From: Sutcliffiella horikoshii
GTDB taxonomy: Bacteria > Bacillota > Bacilli > Bacillales > Bacillaceae_I
Direction of reading: 5' to 3'
Assembly (NCBI GenBank): GCA_001636495.1
Contig: KV440964.1
Coordinates: 3,302,666 to 3,366,665 of the forward strand
Length of the DNA stretch: 64,000 nt
Each line of letters starts with the position of its first letter. The stretch's first letter is position 1. A model generated the notes under the pieces. It was not told the origin of the DNA. It searched no databases and saw only the letters and a list, made by a program, of their open reading frames with translations. The position numbers were made by a program, and so were the translations under genes. Shown piece by piece: positions 7,779 to 16,314 of this stretch.

Positions 7779-7967
7779 ATGAAACTCGTAGAACTTGCCG
7801 TAGAAAAGAAACGTAAACAAATGATACAGACTGCTTTCAAAACAGGATTAACCTCTGCCGAAACAGTGAGGCTGAGTCAAGAGCTCGATGAAATGTTGAA
7901 TGTCTTTATTCCTCCACCTTCTGAAGAACCGAGCAAGAATAAAAAAGATCGTTGCATCAACTTTTAA
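7779..7967 (+). CDS. Spo0E-like aspartyl-phosphate phosphatase
   Basis: The 62-residue product carries the Spo0E-family signature SQELDEMLN after a helical EKKRKQMI segment. Family members dephosphorylate Spo0A~P and delay sporulation. ATG 7779 with GAGGGAG upstream is chosen over the longer frame from 7590, whose first 60 residues show no family similarity. A TATAAT-like -10 lies at 7743-7748. Between 7434 and 7778 I see only the divergent promoter region. It contains two weak Spo0A-box-like sites on the minus strand (TTGTCGAG near 7551 and TTGGTCGAA near 7580). Confidence 0.8.
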   Translation: MKLVELAVEKKRKQMIQTAFKTGLTSAETVRLSQELDEMLNVFIPPPSEEPSKNKKDRCINF

Positions 7968-8003
7968 ATTGTGTATAATAATTTCAAATATATAGTTATT
8001 CAT

Positions 8004-8231
8004 TGATGAAAAAGAGAGTAGTCCATAGATGGCAAATGCTAAGCGAATCAGGGACGGTGGAAGCCTGATGGAAGTCTTTGGACGAAGCGCACTTTAGAGA
8101 TGAACGGATACGTCCTCCATACGGACGATAAGCGGCTTTCCTGAGAGGGAAGGCAATTAGAGTGGTACCGCGGGCATATGAAACCAAGCTCGTCTCTTCA
8201 ATATAATTTGAAGAGGCGGGCTTTTTATTTT
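8004..8231 (+). promoter_or_regulatory. T-box leader of argS, specifier CGC (Arg)
   Basis: The antiterminator T-box AGAGTGGTACCGCGG lies at 8159-8173. A terminator follows at 8187-8228 (long GC stem, loop, CTTTTTATTT). In Stem I, GTCC (8021-8024) pairs with GGAC (8080-8083), leaving AGTA on one side and GAAG-CGC-A on the other. This puts the arginine codon CGC (8088-8090) in the specifier position. A promoter TTGCAT-N16-TATAAT (7952-7979) overlaps the end of the Spo0E-like gene. Uncharged tRNA-Arg should allow read-through into argS. Confidence 0.92.
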
Positions 8232-8287
8232 TGAATTGGGAGAACAGCCTTTATTATTTACATAAATTTTAATAGGAGATGATTCAT

Positions 8288-9976
8288 TTGAAACTGCTTA
8301 ACATCGCAGCAGAAACCCTTCACCAAGCCATTCCCGAACTAAATTTAACCAACATAACAAACCTACTAGAAAAACCGAAACATGCTCACCATGGAGACCT
8401 AGCATTTCCATGCTTTGAGCTGGCAAAACAAAAAAGAAAAGCGCCAACCCTCATTGCTTCTGAGCTTTCGTCCATCCTAAAAAGTCCTTTGGTGGAAAAG
8501 ACGGAGGCTGTCGGCCCATATGTTAATTTCTTTTTCAAAAAAGATAAAATTCAATTAAAAATTGTCCAAAAAATAGTAGAGGAAAAAGATCAATATGGCA
8601 GCATTGATATCGGCAAAGGAGAGAACGTAGTATTGGACCTCTCCTCCCCTAACATCGCAAAACCTTTCTCCATGGGGCATCTGCGATCTACGGTGATAGG
8701 AAACTCCATCGCAAACATTTTGGAGAAGTGCGGATATAACACAGTGCGTATCAACTACCTTGGAGATTGGGGGACTCAATTCGGAAAATTGATTGCCGCC
8801 TATCTGAAATGGGGACAGGAAGAAAGGGTACGGAACAATCCCATTCCTGAACTCCTGAAGCTATACGTGAAATTCCATGAAGAGGCTGCCAATGATCCTT
8901 CCTTAAATGATGAAGGCCGCCAATGGTTCAAGCAGCTTGAGGATGGCAATGAGCAGGCGATAAGTCTGTGGAAATGGTTCAGGGAGGAATCCTTGAAGGA
9001 ATTTGAAAAAATCTATCAACTTCTTGGAGTTACATTTGATTCCAATAATGGTGAGGCTTTCTATAACGATAAAATGGAGGCAGTAGTCGACCTGCTGGAG
9101 CAGAAAAGGCTGCTCGTTCAATCCGACGGCGCAGAGGTTGTCGAACTTGAGGAAAACTCCTCCCTCCCACCTTGTCTTATAAAAAAATCGGACGGTGCTA
9201 CACTATATGCAACCCGTGATCTTGCAGCCGCTTTATACAGAAAACAGGAGTATAAGTTCTCAAAGGCGCTTTATATAGTAGGACAGGAGCAGACGATCCA
9301 TTTTCAGCAAGTAAAAGCGGTGTTGAAAAAAGCTGGATTTGCGTGGGCAGAAGAAATGCACCATGTGCCTTTCGGACTTCTTCTGAAAGATGGGAAAAAA
9401 ATGTCCACAAGAAAAGGGAAAGTCGTATTACTCGAGGAGGTTATCAAGGAAGCCATCCAGCTCGCTGAGAAAAACATTCAAAGCAAAAATCCCAACCTTT
9501 CTGATCAAGAAGAAATCGCACGACAGGTGGGAGTCGGCGCAATCATTTTTCATGACCTGAAAAATTACCGGATGAATTCAGTGGAGTTCTCTTTAGAGGG
9601 GATGTTGAAATTTGAAGGAGAAACAGGCCCTTACGTCCAGTACACCTATGCCCGTGCGAACTCCATCCTGAAGAAAGGCAACTGGACACCAGAAATAATC
9701 GAGGATGGTTTAAAGGACTCTTACTCATGGGAATTAACCAAGCTTCTGCAAGAATTCCCAGCCATGATTGAAAAGGCACACGAGGATTTTGATCCATCTA
9801 TACTGGCAAAGCATATCGTAGACGTCTGCCAAAGCTTTAACAGCTGGTACGGACAGGTGAAGTTTTTGACTGAAGACGATGAGAAAGCTGCAAGACTCGC
9901 TCTTGTGGCAGCAACGACCATCACCATAAAGGAATCTCTTCGTTTACTTGGAATACAAGCCCCTCAAGAAATGTAG
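8288..9976 (+). CDS. argS: Arginyl-tRNA synthetase, T-box-regulated divergent form
   Basis: This 562-residue class I synthetase charges tRNA-Arg. It has an N-terminal Add-1-like domain, the HIGH-region motif in NIAKPFSMGHLRST, a KMSKS-like MSTRKGK, and a C-terminal anticodon-binding domain with TGPYVQYTYARANSIL. TTG 8288 is chosen because AGGAG lies nine bases upstream; the ATG at 8279 touches that AGGAG. The sequence differs strongly from housekeeping B. subtilis ArgS (there VEFVSANPTGDLHLGHARG) and looks like the SSPNIAKPF type of lactobacilli and eukaryotic organelles. It may be a second, inducible ArgRS. Confidence 0.93.
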   Translation: MKLLNIAAETLHQAIPELNLTNITNLLEKPKHAHHGDLAFPCFELAKQKRKAPTLIASELSSILKSPLVEKTEAVGPYVNFFFKKDKIQLKIVQKIVEEKDQYGSIDIGKGENVVLDLSSPNIAKPFSMGHLRSTVIGNSIANILEKCGYNTVRINYLGDWGTQFGKLIAAYLKWGQEERVRNNPIPELLKLYVKFHEEAANDPSLNDEGRQWFKQLEDGNEQAISLWKWFREESLKEFEKIYQLLGVTFDSNNGEAFYNDKMEAVVDLLEQKRLLVQSDGAEVVELEENSSLPPCLIKKSDGATLYATRDLAAALYRKQEYKFSKALYIVGQEQTIHFQQVKAVLKKAGFAWAEEMHHVPFGLLLKDGKKMSTRKGKVVLLEEVIKEAIQLAEKNIQSKNPNLSDQEEIARQVGVGAIIFHDLKNYRMNSVEFSLEGMLKFEGETGPYVQYTYARANSILKKGNWTPEIIEDGLKDSYSWELTKLLQEFPAMIEKAHEDFDPSILAKHIVDVCQSFNSWYGQVKFLTEDDEKAARLALVAATTITIKESLRLLGIQAPQEM

Positions 9977-10052
9977 AGTAAATAGGTATTAAGCACATGA
10001 AACCTCCATCCCCCTCATATATTGAAGTATTAATACTATTGGGGGGATGCCT

Positions 10053-10508
10053 ATGAAATGGCTTGTGCTTATTCATATTTTGGTTGCAATCGTCGGAATT
10101 GGTCCCACTTTTTTCGGAACTATCCTGCTGAGGAAACATCAGACCATTTCGGATTTGCGTCACAATGTCCTGCTTCAACACAAGCTAGACTATTTCCCGA
10201 AGATTGGCGGAACACTTGCGGTCATAACCGGGATTCTACTCGTACTCTTCGGCAGCTATGGTTCCATTCTCCAAGTATGGCTTTTCGGCTCCCTTGTCCT
10301 TTACCTTGGTATCCAAGTCATTGTGATCGGCTTCATCTCACCTGGCCTCAGTGAGCTTCAACGGTGGCTATTACATCCTGACAACCGTGCATCCACCCAA
10401 CTGCCACCCACACAGACAATCGCTCTCCACAAAGTAAGCAATCTATACTGGCTGACCATTCTTTTAGGCTTGATTATTTTTATCCTGATGATCATCAAAC
10501 CATCTTGA
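10053..10508 (+). CDS. DUF2269-type integral membrane protein
   Basis: This is a 151-residue protein with four likely membrane segments (starting KWLVLIHILVAIVGIGPTFFG, and near residues 55-75, 77-100 and 130-148). The N-terminal histidine in a hydrophobic helix and the GP-FFG motif fit the DUF2269 family, of unknown function. ATG 10053 is preferred over 10047 because the GGGGGG tract is six bases away. Confidence 0.7.
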   Translation: MKWLVLIHILVAIVGIGPTFFGTILLRKHQTISDLRHNVLLQHKLDYFPKIGGTLAVITGILLVLFGSYGSILQVWLFGSLVLYLGIQVIVIGFISPGLSELQRWLLHPDNRASTQLPPTQTIALHKVSNLYWLTILLGLIIFILMIIKPS

Positions 10509-10663
10509 TCTATAGGTCATCTCCTTTGCAGCATCATGTTCGAACAGAAAGTAGGCGGAGGTGTTGGCCTATATTGATTAAGACAAATTTCAGCGTTACC
10601 AACTCAGCGTAATAATCCCCACGCACTTTTCCTTTTCCCCTCCAAAAAAGACGCCGCATATAA

Positions 10664-10918
10664 TCAGGCGCCTCCTACTCCCATCTCCCCACTTCTTCTT
10701 TTCCGGTAAAATGCTTCTCTCCCCATATAGCTGTTAAACAGCAGTTCCATCTTTTCCAAATCCACTTGCGACACGATTGGATCGCGCTCATCCCAATAAA
10801 CATAGGAAATGAAATAGTATTTCTTTATCGGGGAAAAGAGCACCTTCGAATGAGGAAACTTATCAAAAAAACCTAGTATTTGCCCTTTTTTCATATAAGA
10901 TATATTCACTAATTCCAT
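10664..10918 (-). CDS. Hypothetical protein, 84 aa
   Basis: The start is ATG 10916-10918 with AGGTG six bases upstream; an upstream GTG at 10927 is possible. The product (MELVNISYMKKGQ…) is rich in aromatic residues and Lys/Arg, with an FxxSY(V/M)xWDE-like middle. No signal peptide. Family not recognised. A terminator-like GGCGCC hairpin with a T run overlaps its stop (10645-10672). Confidence 0.5.
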   Translation of the reverse strand: MELVNISYMKKGQILGFFDKFPHSKVLFSPIKKYYFISYVYWDERDPIVSQVDLEKMELLFNSYMGREAFYRKRRSGEMGVGGA

Positions 10919-11002
10919 CCCGATCACCTACTTTACTGATAGCTTCATATCAAGGACAAATGGGGCTTTTCTCTTCTATACCACCCATGCTTAGGACTTA
11001 CA

Positions 11003-11995
11003 CTAAACCAGGAAATATCTCCTCAGCTTTGTGTTCCCTGAAAAGGAAATAAACTCTGAATTTAATAGTCTCCTTAAAGTGGTAGGGCTCTTCACTCCTA
11101 TGAACTCTCCGAACTCAGAGATGGAAATGGTTGAGTTTAAAAGCAAACTAAAATCCTTCAAAGTTTCTATATGAGCTATCTTAGAACGAAATTTGCAATT
11201 GGGGCATTCCCATTGTCCTTTATTTAGCTTCATTCCTAGTTGATTGCAACTCAAACAATGAACTCCACTTAGAATTTCATTAGACGTAACACCATATTTA
11301 TCAAGGGTGTTTGTATTCCTAAAGGGTTCATTTCCACTTAATAATACCTTAACGACTTTTTTCAAATCTTTCTTATTTAATTTTTCACGAGGATATTTGT
11401 TATACAAGTCTTTTATTCTTCTTGCTAAAGCGCTGCTTCTTGTTACGTATTTTTCCACCGTATTTTGATGAGATTTCACTGTGAGTTTTGTCTTCTTATT
11501 TGTCATTACTACAAGACTTTCACATGGGAGGTATGGTTGCTTTGTTGCCTTTATCCACTCACCAAGTTGAGCACTTTGTCTAAGCACCTGTTCAATAGGA
11601 TCATCCCATATAAGTTCTTCTTCCAGGCCATCTTTCATAATTTTTTGTATCATCTGTTGAAATGCGGGATCGAATACTACTGTACCGGAATGGTTTTTGA
11701 CTTCTAGGATTAGAATAAAAGATGGGAAAAGTAGGAGGGTGTCAATCTGGAAGTAATGGTTCTTGAATGGGAGTCTAATATCATGAAACACATAGAAATC
11801 TTCGTCTATTCCAGTCAATAAATCAAGAAAATAATCTATTGACTCTTCCCCTTTATACCCTGATAGATACCCTGCCAAATCTTTTTTTACTTGGGCACGC
11901 TTGGGGTTATTGGGATGCAATCTTCTATCTAATGCAGTTAGTACTTGAATAACTTGTGACAGTTGTCTTTCCTTTTTAACAATCAAATATTTCAC
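11003..11995 (-). CDS. NERD-domain (nuclease-related) protein with zinc ribbon
   Basis: This protein has 330 residues. Residues about 48-160 carry the NERD / restriction-endonuclease-like core: GEES, then IDTLLLFPSFILILEVKNHSG, giving the D…ExK catalytic pattern. A four-cysteine ribbon (CLSCNQ…CPNCKF) lies near residues 248-268, followed by a helical C-terminal region that could bind DNA. NERD proteins are predicted DNA-processing enzymes; the true role is unknown. It stands alone, upstream of a strange 21-bp repeat array, with AT-rich codon use. Confidence 0.8.
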   Translation of the reverse strand: MKYLIVKKERQLSQVIQVLTALDRRLHPNNPKRAQVKKDLAGYLSGYKGEESIDYFLDLLTGIDEDFYVFHDIRLPFKNHYFQIDTLLLFPSFILILEVKNHSGTVVFDPAFQQMIQKIMKDGLEEELIWDDPIEQVLRQSAQLGEWIKATKQPYLPCESLVVMTNKKTKLTVKSHQNTVEKYVTRSSALARRIKDLYNKYPREKLNKKDLKKVVKVLLSGNEPFRNTNTLDKYGVTSNEILSGVHCLSCNQLGMKLNKGQWECPNCKFRSKIAHIETLKDFSLLLNSTISISEFGEFIGVKSPTTLRRLLNSEFISFSGNTKLRRYFLV

Positions 11996-12257
11996 ATCCT
12001 TTTTAGAATTGGTACCTAGATAGTATTTGCTTTATCTTGTCGATTTTCCTGCTATATTTGTAAAATCGTATTTTGCTATTGGTGATTGAACAATTTGATA
12101 GCTTTTGCGTTTCCTTTAGGTAATAGCACTTGACCTTTACTGAATTTCAGTTGTTTTCCCCTTATTATATAACCGGTATCTTCAGAATTAGTAGATTGCC
12201 TTCCCATCCCCCCACTAAGATCGTTTTTCTCGTCACCATAAGGGCTTATTCCAACCG

Positions 12258-12404
12258 ATTAGGAAGGTAATCCCCCCATACATCAAAGCAATCCCCCCAT
12301 CTAAAAAATAATCCCCCCAAGAAAAAGGATATTCCCACCACACGAACGAGGAATTCACCCACAAAACCCAAGAATCCCCCCACAAAAGGAAGTTTTCCCC
12401 CCAC
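12258..12404 (-). repeat. Seven-unit 21-bp G-tract tandem array
   Basis: Seven consecutive units of exactly 21 bp, each starting (G/T)TGGGGGGATT or a variant on the minus strand, followed by a T-rich half. Because 21 is a multiple of three, a frame through the array (minus, 12246-12470) reads as heptapeptides such as VGGFLGF, LGGLFFR and WGDYLPN. That frame has only a TTG start and no clear ribosome site, so I treat the array as DNA or RNA rather than a gene. The rest of 11996-12489 holds no gene that I can support. Confidence 0.75.
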
Positions 12405-12489
12405 TACTCTCAACCTAGAGTTTATTATTCGATCATACCCCACACCAAATACTATATTACCTATTTTCAACTACCCAATGCCCCAAATA

Positions 12490-12524
12490 AAAAACCGACC
12501 ACCCCAAACAAGGGTAGCCGGCCA
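12490..12524 (-). terminator. Terminator of the ytr/bcr-like ABC operon
   Basis: On the minus strand CCGGCTACCC pairs with GGGTGGTCGG (with G-U pairs) and is followed by TTTTTTATTT. Confidence 0.75.
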
Positions 12525-12565
12525 CAACTCCAAACACTCCAAACATCCTAACACCCATCACTCCA

Positions 12566-13528
12566 TCAAGCAGCAATATCCCGCTTCACAAACGTCCAAA
12601 AGCTCACCACATGAAGCAATACAAAATACACAAGGAACATCACAACCGAAAACCAGAACGTTACCCCACCTACAACAGGCATTCCATCAAGGAACGTCTG
12701 GAAATGGATATTGGCGAATGGGGAAAACTTAGCCCATTCGAATTTCATTCCAATCAGAGACGTAATCTGTGTTCCAGTGAAAAGCAAGAACAATGAAATC
12801 CCAATTGCCAATGAGTTATTTCTGAATACACTCGAGATCATGAAAGCGATGGTAGCAAACATGATGATCCCCAATCCGTGCAGGCTAAGCTTCAGCAGCA
12901 AATACAGCATCGGATGAATCTCGGATACCTTACCTCCCATATACAACAGAGAAGGTGCATGATCAAATCCGAAAGCGATGGCACCTGTCACAAATGAGGT
13001 GACAAACAATATCGTCATAAAGATGACCATAAATACAAGTACACTTAAATATTTTGCCACTAATATTTTACTCCTGCTAATAGGTCGTATCATTAAAAGC
13101 TTGATGGTTCCCCATGTAAACTCGCTGGCAATCATTCCACCAGCAATGATGACAACAAAAAGAGTTATTACACTTGTTAATCCAAGGTTTTCATCCATAT
13201 ATGTCCATACGGAATTTCCCTTCGAAGGTTCTAGGTCATTCGCCAGACGGTGCTCATTAATAGCTAGCTGTCGCTCGAGATATCCTGTTGGACCGGATTC
13301 TTCCTGGATAGTCATTTGAAGGTATTCGTTTTCCTGCTCCAAGCTTTCGCGCCAGCCCAACTGCTGAACTTCTCCTTCACTTCTGGCATCGTCCAGCATC
13401 GTCCCCATCATGATGGTAAATACAACCCCAACAATAGACAATAACATTAATATCGCGCTCATCACATAGAAGCTTGGCCTTCTAAACCATTTGATAAGTT
13501 CATTTTGAATTAAATTTTTCATGATCAT
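12566..13528 (-). CDS. ABC-2 type transporter permease
   Basis: This 320-residue membrane protein has an N-terminal NELIKWFRRPSFYVM motif, a first membrane helix, a large extracytoplasmic loop rich in charged residues (about 45-110) and five further helices, as in BcrB-type permeases. It is the last gene of the operon. Its ATG at 13528 overlaps the stop of the ATPase gene (ATGA); a second ATG at 13522 is better spaced from GAGGTG. It probably forms an exporter with the ATPase encoded at 13525-14442. Confidence 0.85.
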   Translation of the reverse strand: MIMKNLIQNELIKWFRRPSFYVMSAILMLLSIVGVVFTIMMGTMLDDARSEGEVQQLGWRESLEQENEYLQMTIQEESGPTGYLERQLAINEHRLANDLEPSKGNSVWTYMDENLGLTSVITLFVVIIAGGMIASEFTWGTIKLLMIRPISRSKILVAKYLSVLVFMVIFMTILFVTSFVTGAIAFGFDHAPSLLYMGGKVSEIHPMLYLLLKLSLHGLGIIMFATIAFMISSVFRNNSLAIGISLFLLFTGTQITSLIGMKFEWAKFSPFANIHFQTFLDGMPVVGGVTFWFSVVMFLVYFVLLHVVSFWTFVKRDIAA

Positions 13529-14442
13529 GCACCTCGTTCCTGTGACGTTTTTTCCAGGAACTTATCTTCCAAGGTTTTTGTCACTTCTTTTACTTCAAAT
13601 ACTGCTATATCTCGTTCAATCAATCTCTTTATCAGTAAAGGTACACCTTCACGTTCCATTTCCACTTGCAAAACTCCACCTGTTAAGTTATGTGGCAATT
13701 CCATCTCACTCATTACTGTCATCGCCTCTTCAACTGGTTCACACTCCAATTGATAAAGTGTCTTCCCGCCATCCTGAATGAAGTCTCTGATACTTTGGAT
13801 ATCAATCAGTTCACCCTGTTGTATGATTCCAACCCGGTCACACATCAGCTCCATTTCGGATAACAAATGACTGGAGACAACAATAGCCATGCCCTCCTCC
13901 CTTGCCAGGCTTCTCAAGTAATCGCGAATCTCGCGGATACCTGCCGGGTCCAATCCGTTCGTCGGCTCGTCAAGAATTAGTACTTTCGGTTTATGTAGCA
14001 AGGCCTGCGCAATCCCCAACCGCTGCCTCATCCCCAAGGAATAGGTCTTTACCTTTTCTCGGATACGACCAGTCAGACCGACAAGTTCAATCACTTCATC
14101 CAGGCGCTCCGCGGTTACCCCCGGCATCATTCGGGCATATTGCATCAGATTCTGATAGCCTGTGAGAAATTTATACATTTCCGGGTTCTCGACGATAGCA
14201 CCAACTTGGCGAACTGCCTTTTCATAATCGGTCTTGATGCTGGCACCGTCGATGTGAATATCACCTGAAGTAATACTCATCAACCCAACCATCATCCTAA
14301 TAGTCGTCGTTTTACCGGCACCGTTTGGTCCAAGGAAACCAAACACTTCTCCTTTATACACTTCAAAAGATACATCCTTAATGATTTCCTTACTCCCAAT
14401 CTCTTTACATACATTTGTAAGCTTTACTGCCACTTCACTCAT
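13525..14442 (-). CDS. ABC transporter ATP-binding protein (BcrA-like)
   Basis: This 305-residue ATPase has Walker A GPNGAGKTTTIRM, signature YSLGMRQRLGIAQALL, Walker B VLILDEPTNGLDP and the His switch SSHLLSEME. The C-terminal extension of about 80 residues is typical of BcrA / lantibiotic-immunity-type ATPases. It energises the permease encoded next. By its context it belongs to a GntR-controlled operon that elsewhere responds to cell-wall-active compounds; the substrate is not evident from sequence. Confidence 0.9.
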   Translation of the reverse strand: MSEVAVKLTNVCKEIGSKEIIKDVSFEVYKGEVFGFLGPNGAGKTTTIRMMVGLMSITSGDIHIDGASIKTDYEKAVRQVGAIVENPEMYKFLTGYQNLMQYARMMPGVTAERLDEVIELVGLTGRIREKVKTYSLGMRQRLGIAQALLHKPKVLILDEPTNGLDPAGIREIRDYLRSLAREEGMAIVVSSHLLSEMELMCDRVGIIQQGELIDIQSIRDFIQDGGKTLYQLECEPVEEAMTVMSEMELPHNLTGGVLQVEMEREGVPLLIKRLIERDIAVFEVKEVTKTLEDKFLEKTSQERGA

Positions 14443-14457
14443 GATTCGTCACTCCCT

Positions 14458-15234
14458 TTATACCTCTATTTTTTTCACATTTTTTACTGAGAGGAAAAAC
14501 ACCAATACACTTACCGCTAGAAATACTGCAAACAGCCCAAAGGAAAACTCCGACAATCTAACTCCCATCGAAATTTCCTGATACCCATTACTCGTTTCAT
14601 TTGTAACTAAAGTCCCGAAAGATACAGAAGGAAAACTGCCAACATCCTTCAGTCGATCATATAAGGTACTAAGCATGAAACCTTTATGTATCACAAAAAT
14701 AAAGTACGCAATAAATCCGCTAAAAGCGATGCGCACATATTCAAAGCTCTTCCCTTTTGCAGCAGCAATTTGGGACCAGAAAAAAATGGCCCAAATCGCG
14801 AGATACATACCTACACCTATAATTGTACCTATTAATGCCAAGCCCTCAAAAATTTCCTTGCCTTGAAAAAAGGGCTGGCCACTGATGAAACAGGAAATGG
14901 CATACAGTACGATGGCAAAAGTTATGGAAAGCAGACAGTTGAACAGCGAGATTACTAATTTACTAGAAAGCAGAGAACGAGCAGGGTTGGGATTATATAA
15001 CCACATCTTTAATTTTTGCTCTTTTACAAGATTCATAACCATATCGGTTCCCATGTAGAAAATATGGATGCTTATTAAAGTCAGCCCAATAGCTATGGAA
15101 ATTTCCGGCTCATCTATACTTAACGATAACCCCAAACCTAACATCCAGAGTGCTAGAATAAAAAGATAATTTTGCAGTTGCGCCTTCATCGAAAGCTTCC
15201 AATCTTTTAATAACAGCCCCGTGTAATAACCCAT
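14458..15234 (-). CDS. ABC transporter permease, YtrC/D-like
   Basis: This is a protein of about 258 residues with six likely membrane helices (MGYYTGLLLKDWKLS start, then paired helices). ATG 15232-15234 is chosen because GGGGGGAG lies five bases upstream; the longer frame to 15267 would overlap the preceding ATPase gene. The C-terminus (VLVFFLSVKNVKKIEV) is conserved with the permease encoded at 16311-17096 in general layout. It is probably the partner of the ATPase at 15248-15940. Confidence 0.82.
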   Translation of the reverse strand: MGYYTGLLLKDWKLSMKAQLQNYLFILALWMLGLGLSLSIDEPEISIAIGLTLISIHIFYMGTDMVMNLVKEQKLKMWLYNPNPARSLLSSKLVISLFNCLLSITFAIVLYAISCFISGQPFFQGKEIFEGLALIGTIIGVGMYLAIWAIFFWSQIAAAKGKSFEYVRIAFSGFIAYFIFVIHKGFMLSTLYDRLKDVGSFPSVSFGTLVTNETSNGYQEISMGVRLSEFSFGLFAVFLAVSVLVFFLSVKNVKKIEV

Positions 15235-15247
15235 TCTTTCTCCCCCC

Positions 15248-15940
15248 TTACTCCTGTAAATTTGCAATCATCCAGTCTTTAACCGACAGTCCATCCGATT
15301 CCCTAATATGTTCTACGTTTTGATTGGCCATAAAGTTTCCATTTTTTATTAACACCACTTCATCGAGCAGTGATTCAATTTCATCTATTTCATGGGTGGC
15401 AATAATAATCGTCTGATTACCGAAATCGAGGAAGGTTAGAAGCCCTTTTACAATGGAATCTCTCACCATGGGGTCCAATCCTGAAAACGGCTCATCCAAC
15501 AGAATGTAATCCGCTTGCCTAGACAGTGCCAGAACAAGCTTCAATCTGCCTCTGTTACCTTTGGACAACGCTTTTATCTTTTTGGATGGCTCAAGTTTCA
15601 TGAACACCAAAAGCTCTTCCGCCTTCTCTTTGTTGAAATCCCCGAATTGAGAGGCGTAGAATTTGACCATGTCCTCTACTGAGAAAGCATCATAAAATAC
15701 GTCAAGTTCCGTCATATAGGCTACCTTTCTTGCAATCTTACGGCTGGCTATTTCCCCATCCACCGTCACCCTACCTTTATCAGGTCTTACCAAACCGGCA
15801 ATCATCTTCAGACTGGTAGACTTTCCGCTGCCATTTGGACCGAGCAAACCAATGATTTTTCCTTTTTCAAAAGACAGGTCCCCATCCTTCACCGCAATAT
15901 CTTTGCCGTATTTTTTACTAACCTGTTCAAATTTGATCAT
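15248..15940 (-). CDS. ABC transporter ATP-binding protein, YtrB-like
   Basis: This 230-residue ATPase has Walker A GPNGSGKSTSLKM, a shortened signature (LSKGNRGRLKLVLAL), Walker B YILLDEPFSGLDP and HEIDEIE. The LSKGN form of the signature is typical of the YtrB group. It overlaps the GntR gene upstream by four bases and so is translationally coupled to its regulator. Confidence 0.88.
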   Translation of the reverse strand: MIKFEQVSKKYGKDIAVKDGDLSFEKGKIIGLLGPNGSGKSTSLKMIAGLVRPDKGRVTVDGEIASRKIARKVAYMTELDVFYDAFSVEDMVKFYASQFGDFNKEKAEELLVFMKLEPSKKIKALSKGNRGRLKLVLALSRQADYILLDEPFSGLDPMVRDSIVKGLLTFLDFGNQTIIIATHEIDEIESLLDEVVLIKNGNFMANQNVEHIRESDGLSVKDWMIANLQE

Positions 15941-16314
15941 TTCTGATTCTCCCCCTCCTCCAAAAATCTTTCCACACTTTCAACAATTTCCCTTTCTGAT
16001 GCACCGATCTCCCTCATACTCTGGACAAAGCTTTCAACAACTTTCGTTTCCATGGCTTTTTTCAAATGCAAAAGCATTCCCTCATTTTCCGTAACAAATG
16101 TCCCTTGCCCTCTTTTGGTTTCCACGATTTCCATCCTCTCCATTTCACTGTATGTTCGTTGAATGGTATTTGGATTTACACCTGACTGAATGGCCATTTC
16201 CCTAACGGAAGGAAGTTTATCTCCAGGCTTTAACAAACCTCGAACGATTTCTTTACTTAAACGATCAATTATCTGCAGATATATCGGTTTATCTGCATCG
16301 TATTTTGCTGTCAT
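15937..16314 (-). CDS. GntR-family regulator, YtrA subfamily
   Basis: The 125-residue product has a winged-helix domain at about 10-75 (PGDKLPSVREMAIQSGVNPNTIQ, then RGQGTFV) and a short C-terminal helical part (FVQSMREIGASEREIVESV), the small dimerisation tail of the YtrA subfamily. Such regulators sit in the ABC operons they repress. The likely operator is the inverted repeat at 17116-17143. It is flanked by and overlaps permease and ATPase genes. Confidence 0.9.
   Translation of the reverse strand: MTAKYDADKPIYLQIIDRLSKEIVRGLLKPGDKLPSVREMAIQSGVNPNTIQRTYSEMERMEIVETKRGQGTFVTENEGMLLHLKKAMETKVVESFVQSMREIGASEREIVESVERFLEEGENQK

Noticed and set aside
12246-12470. 74-aa frame through the 21-bp array
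   Set aside because: TTG start without convincing ribosome site and a low-complexity product; kept as a repeat rather than a gene.
11003-12524. Defence island around the NERD protein
   Set aside because: There is no partner gene (helicase, methylase, toxin) on either side; only noncoding DNA and an ABC operon.
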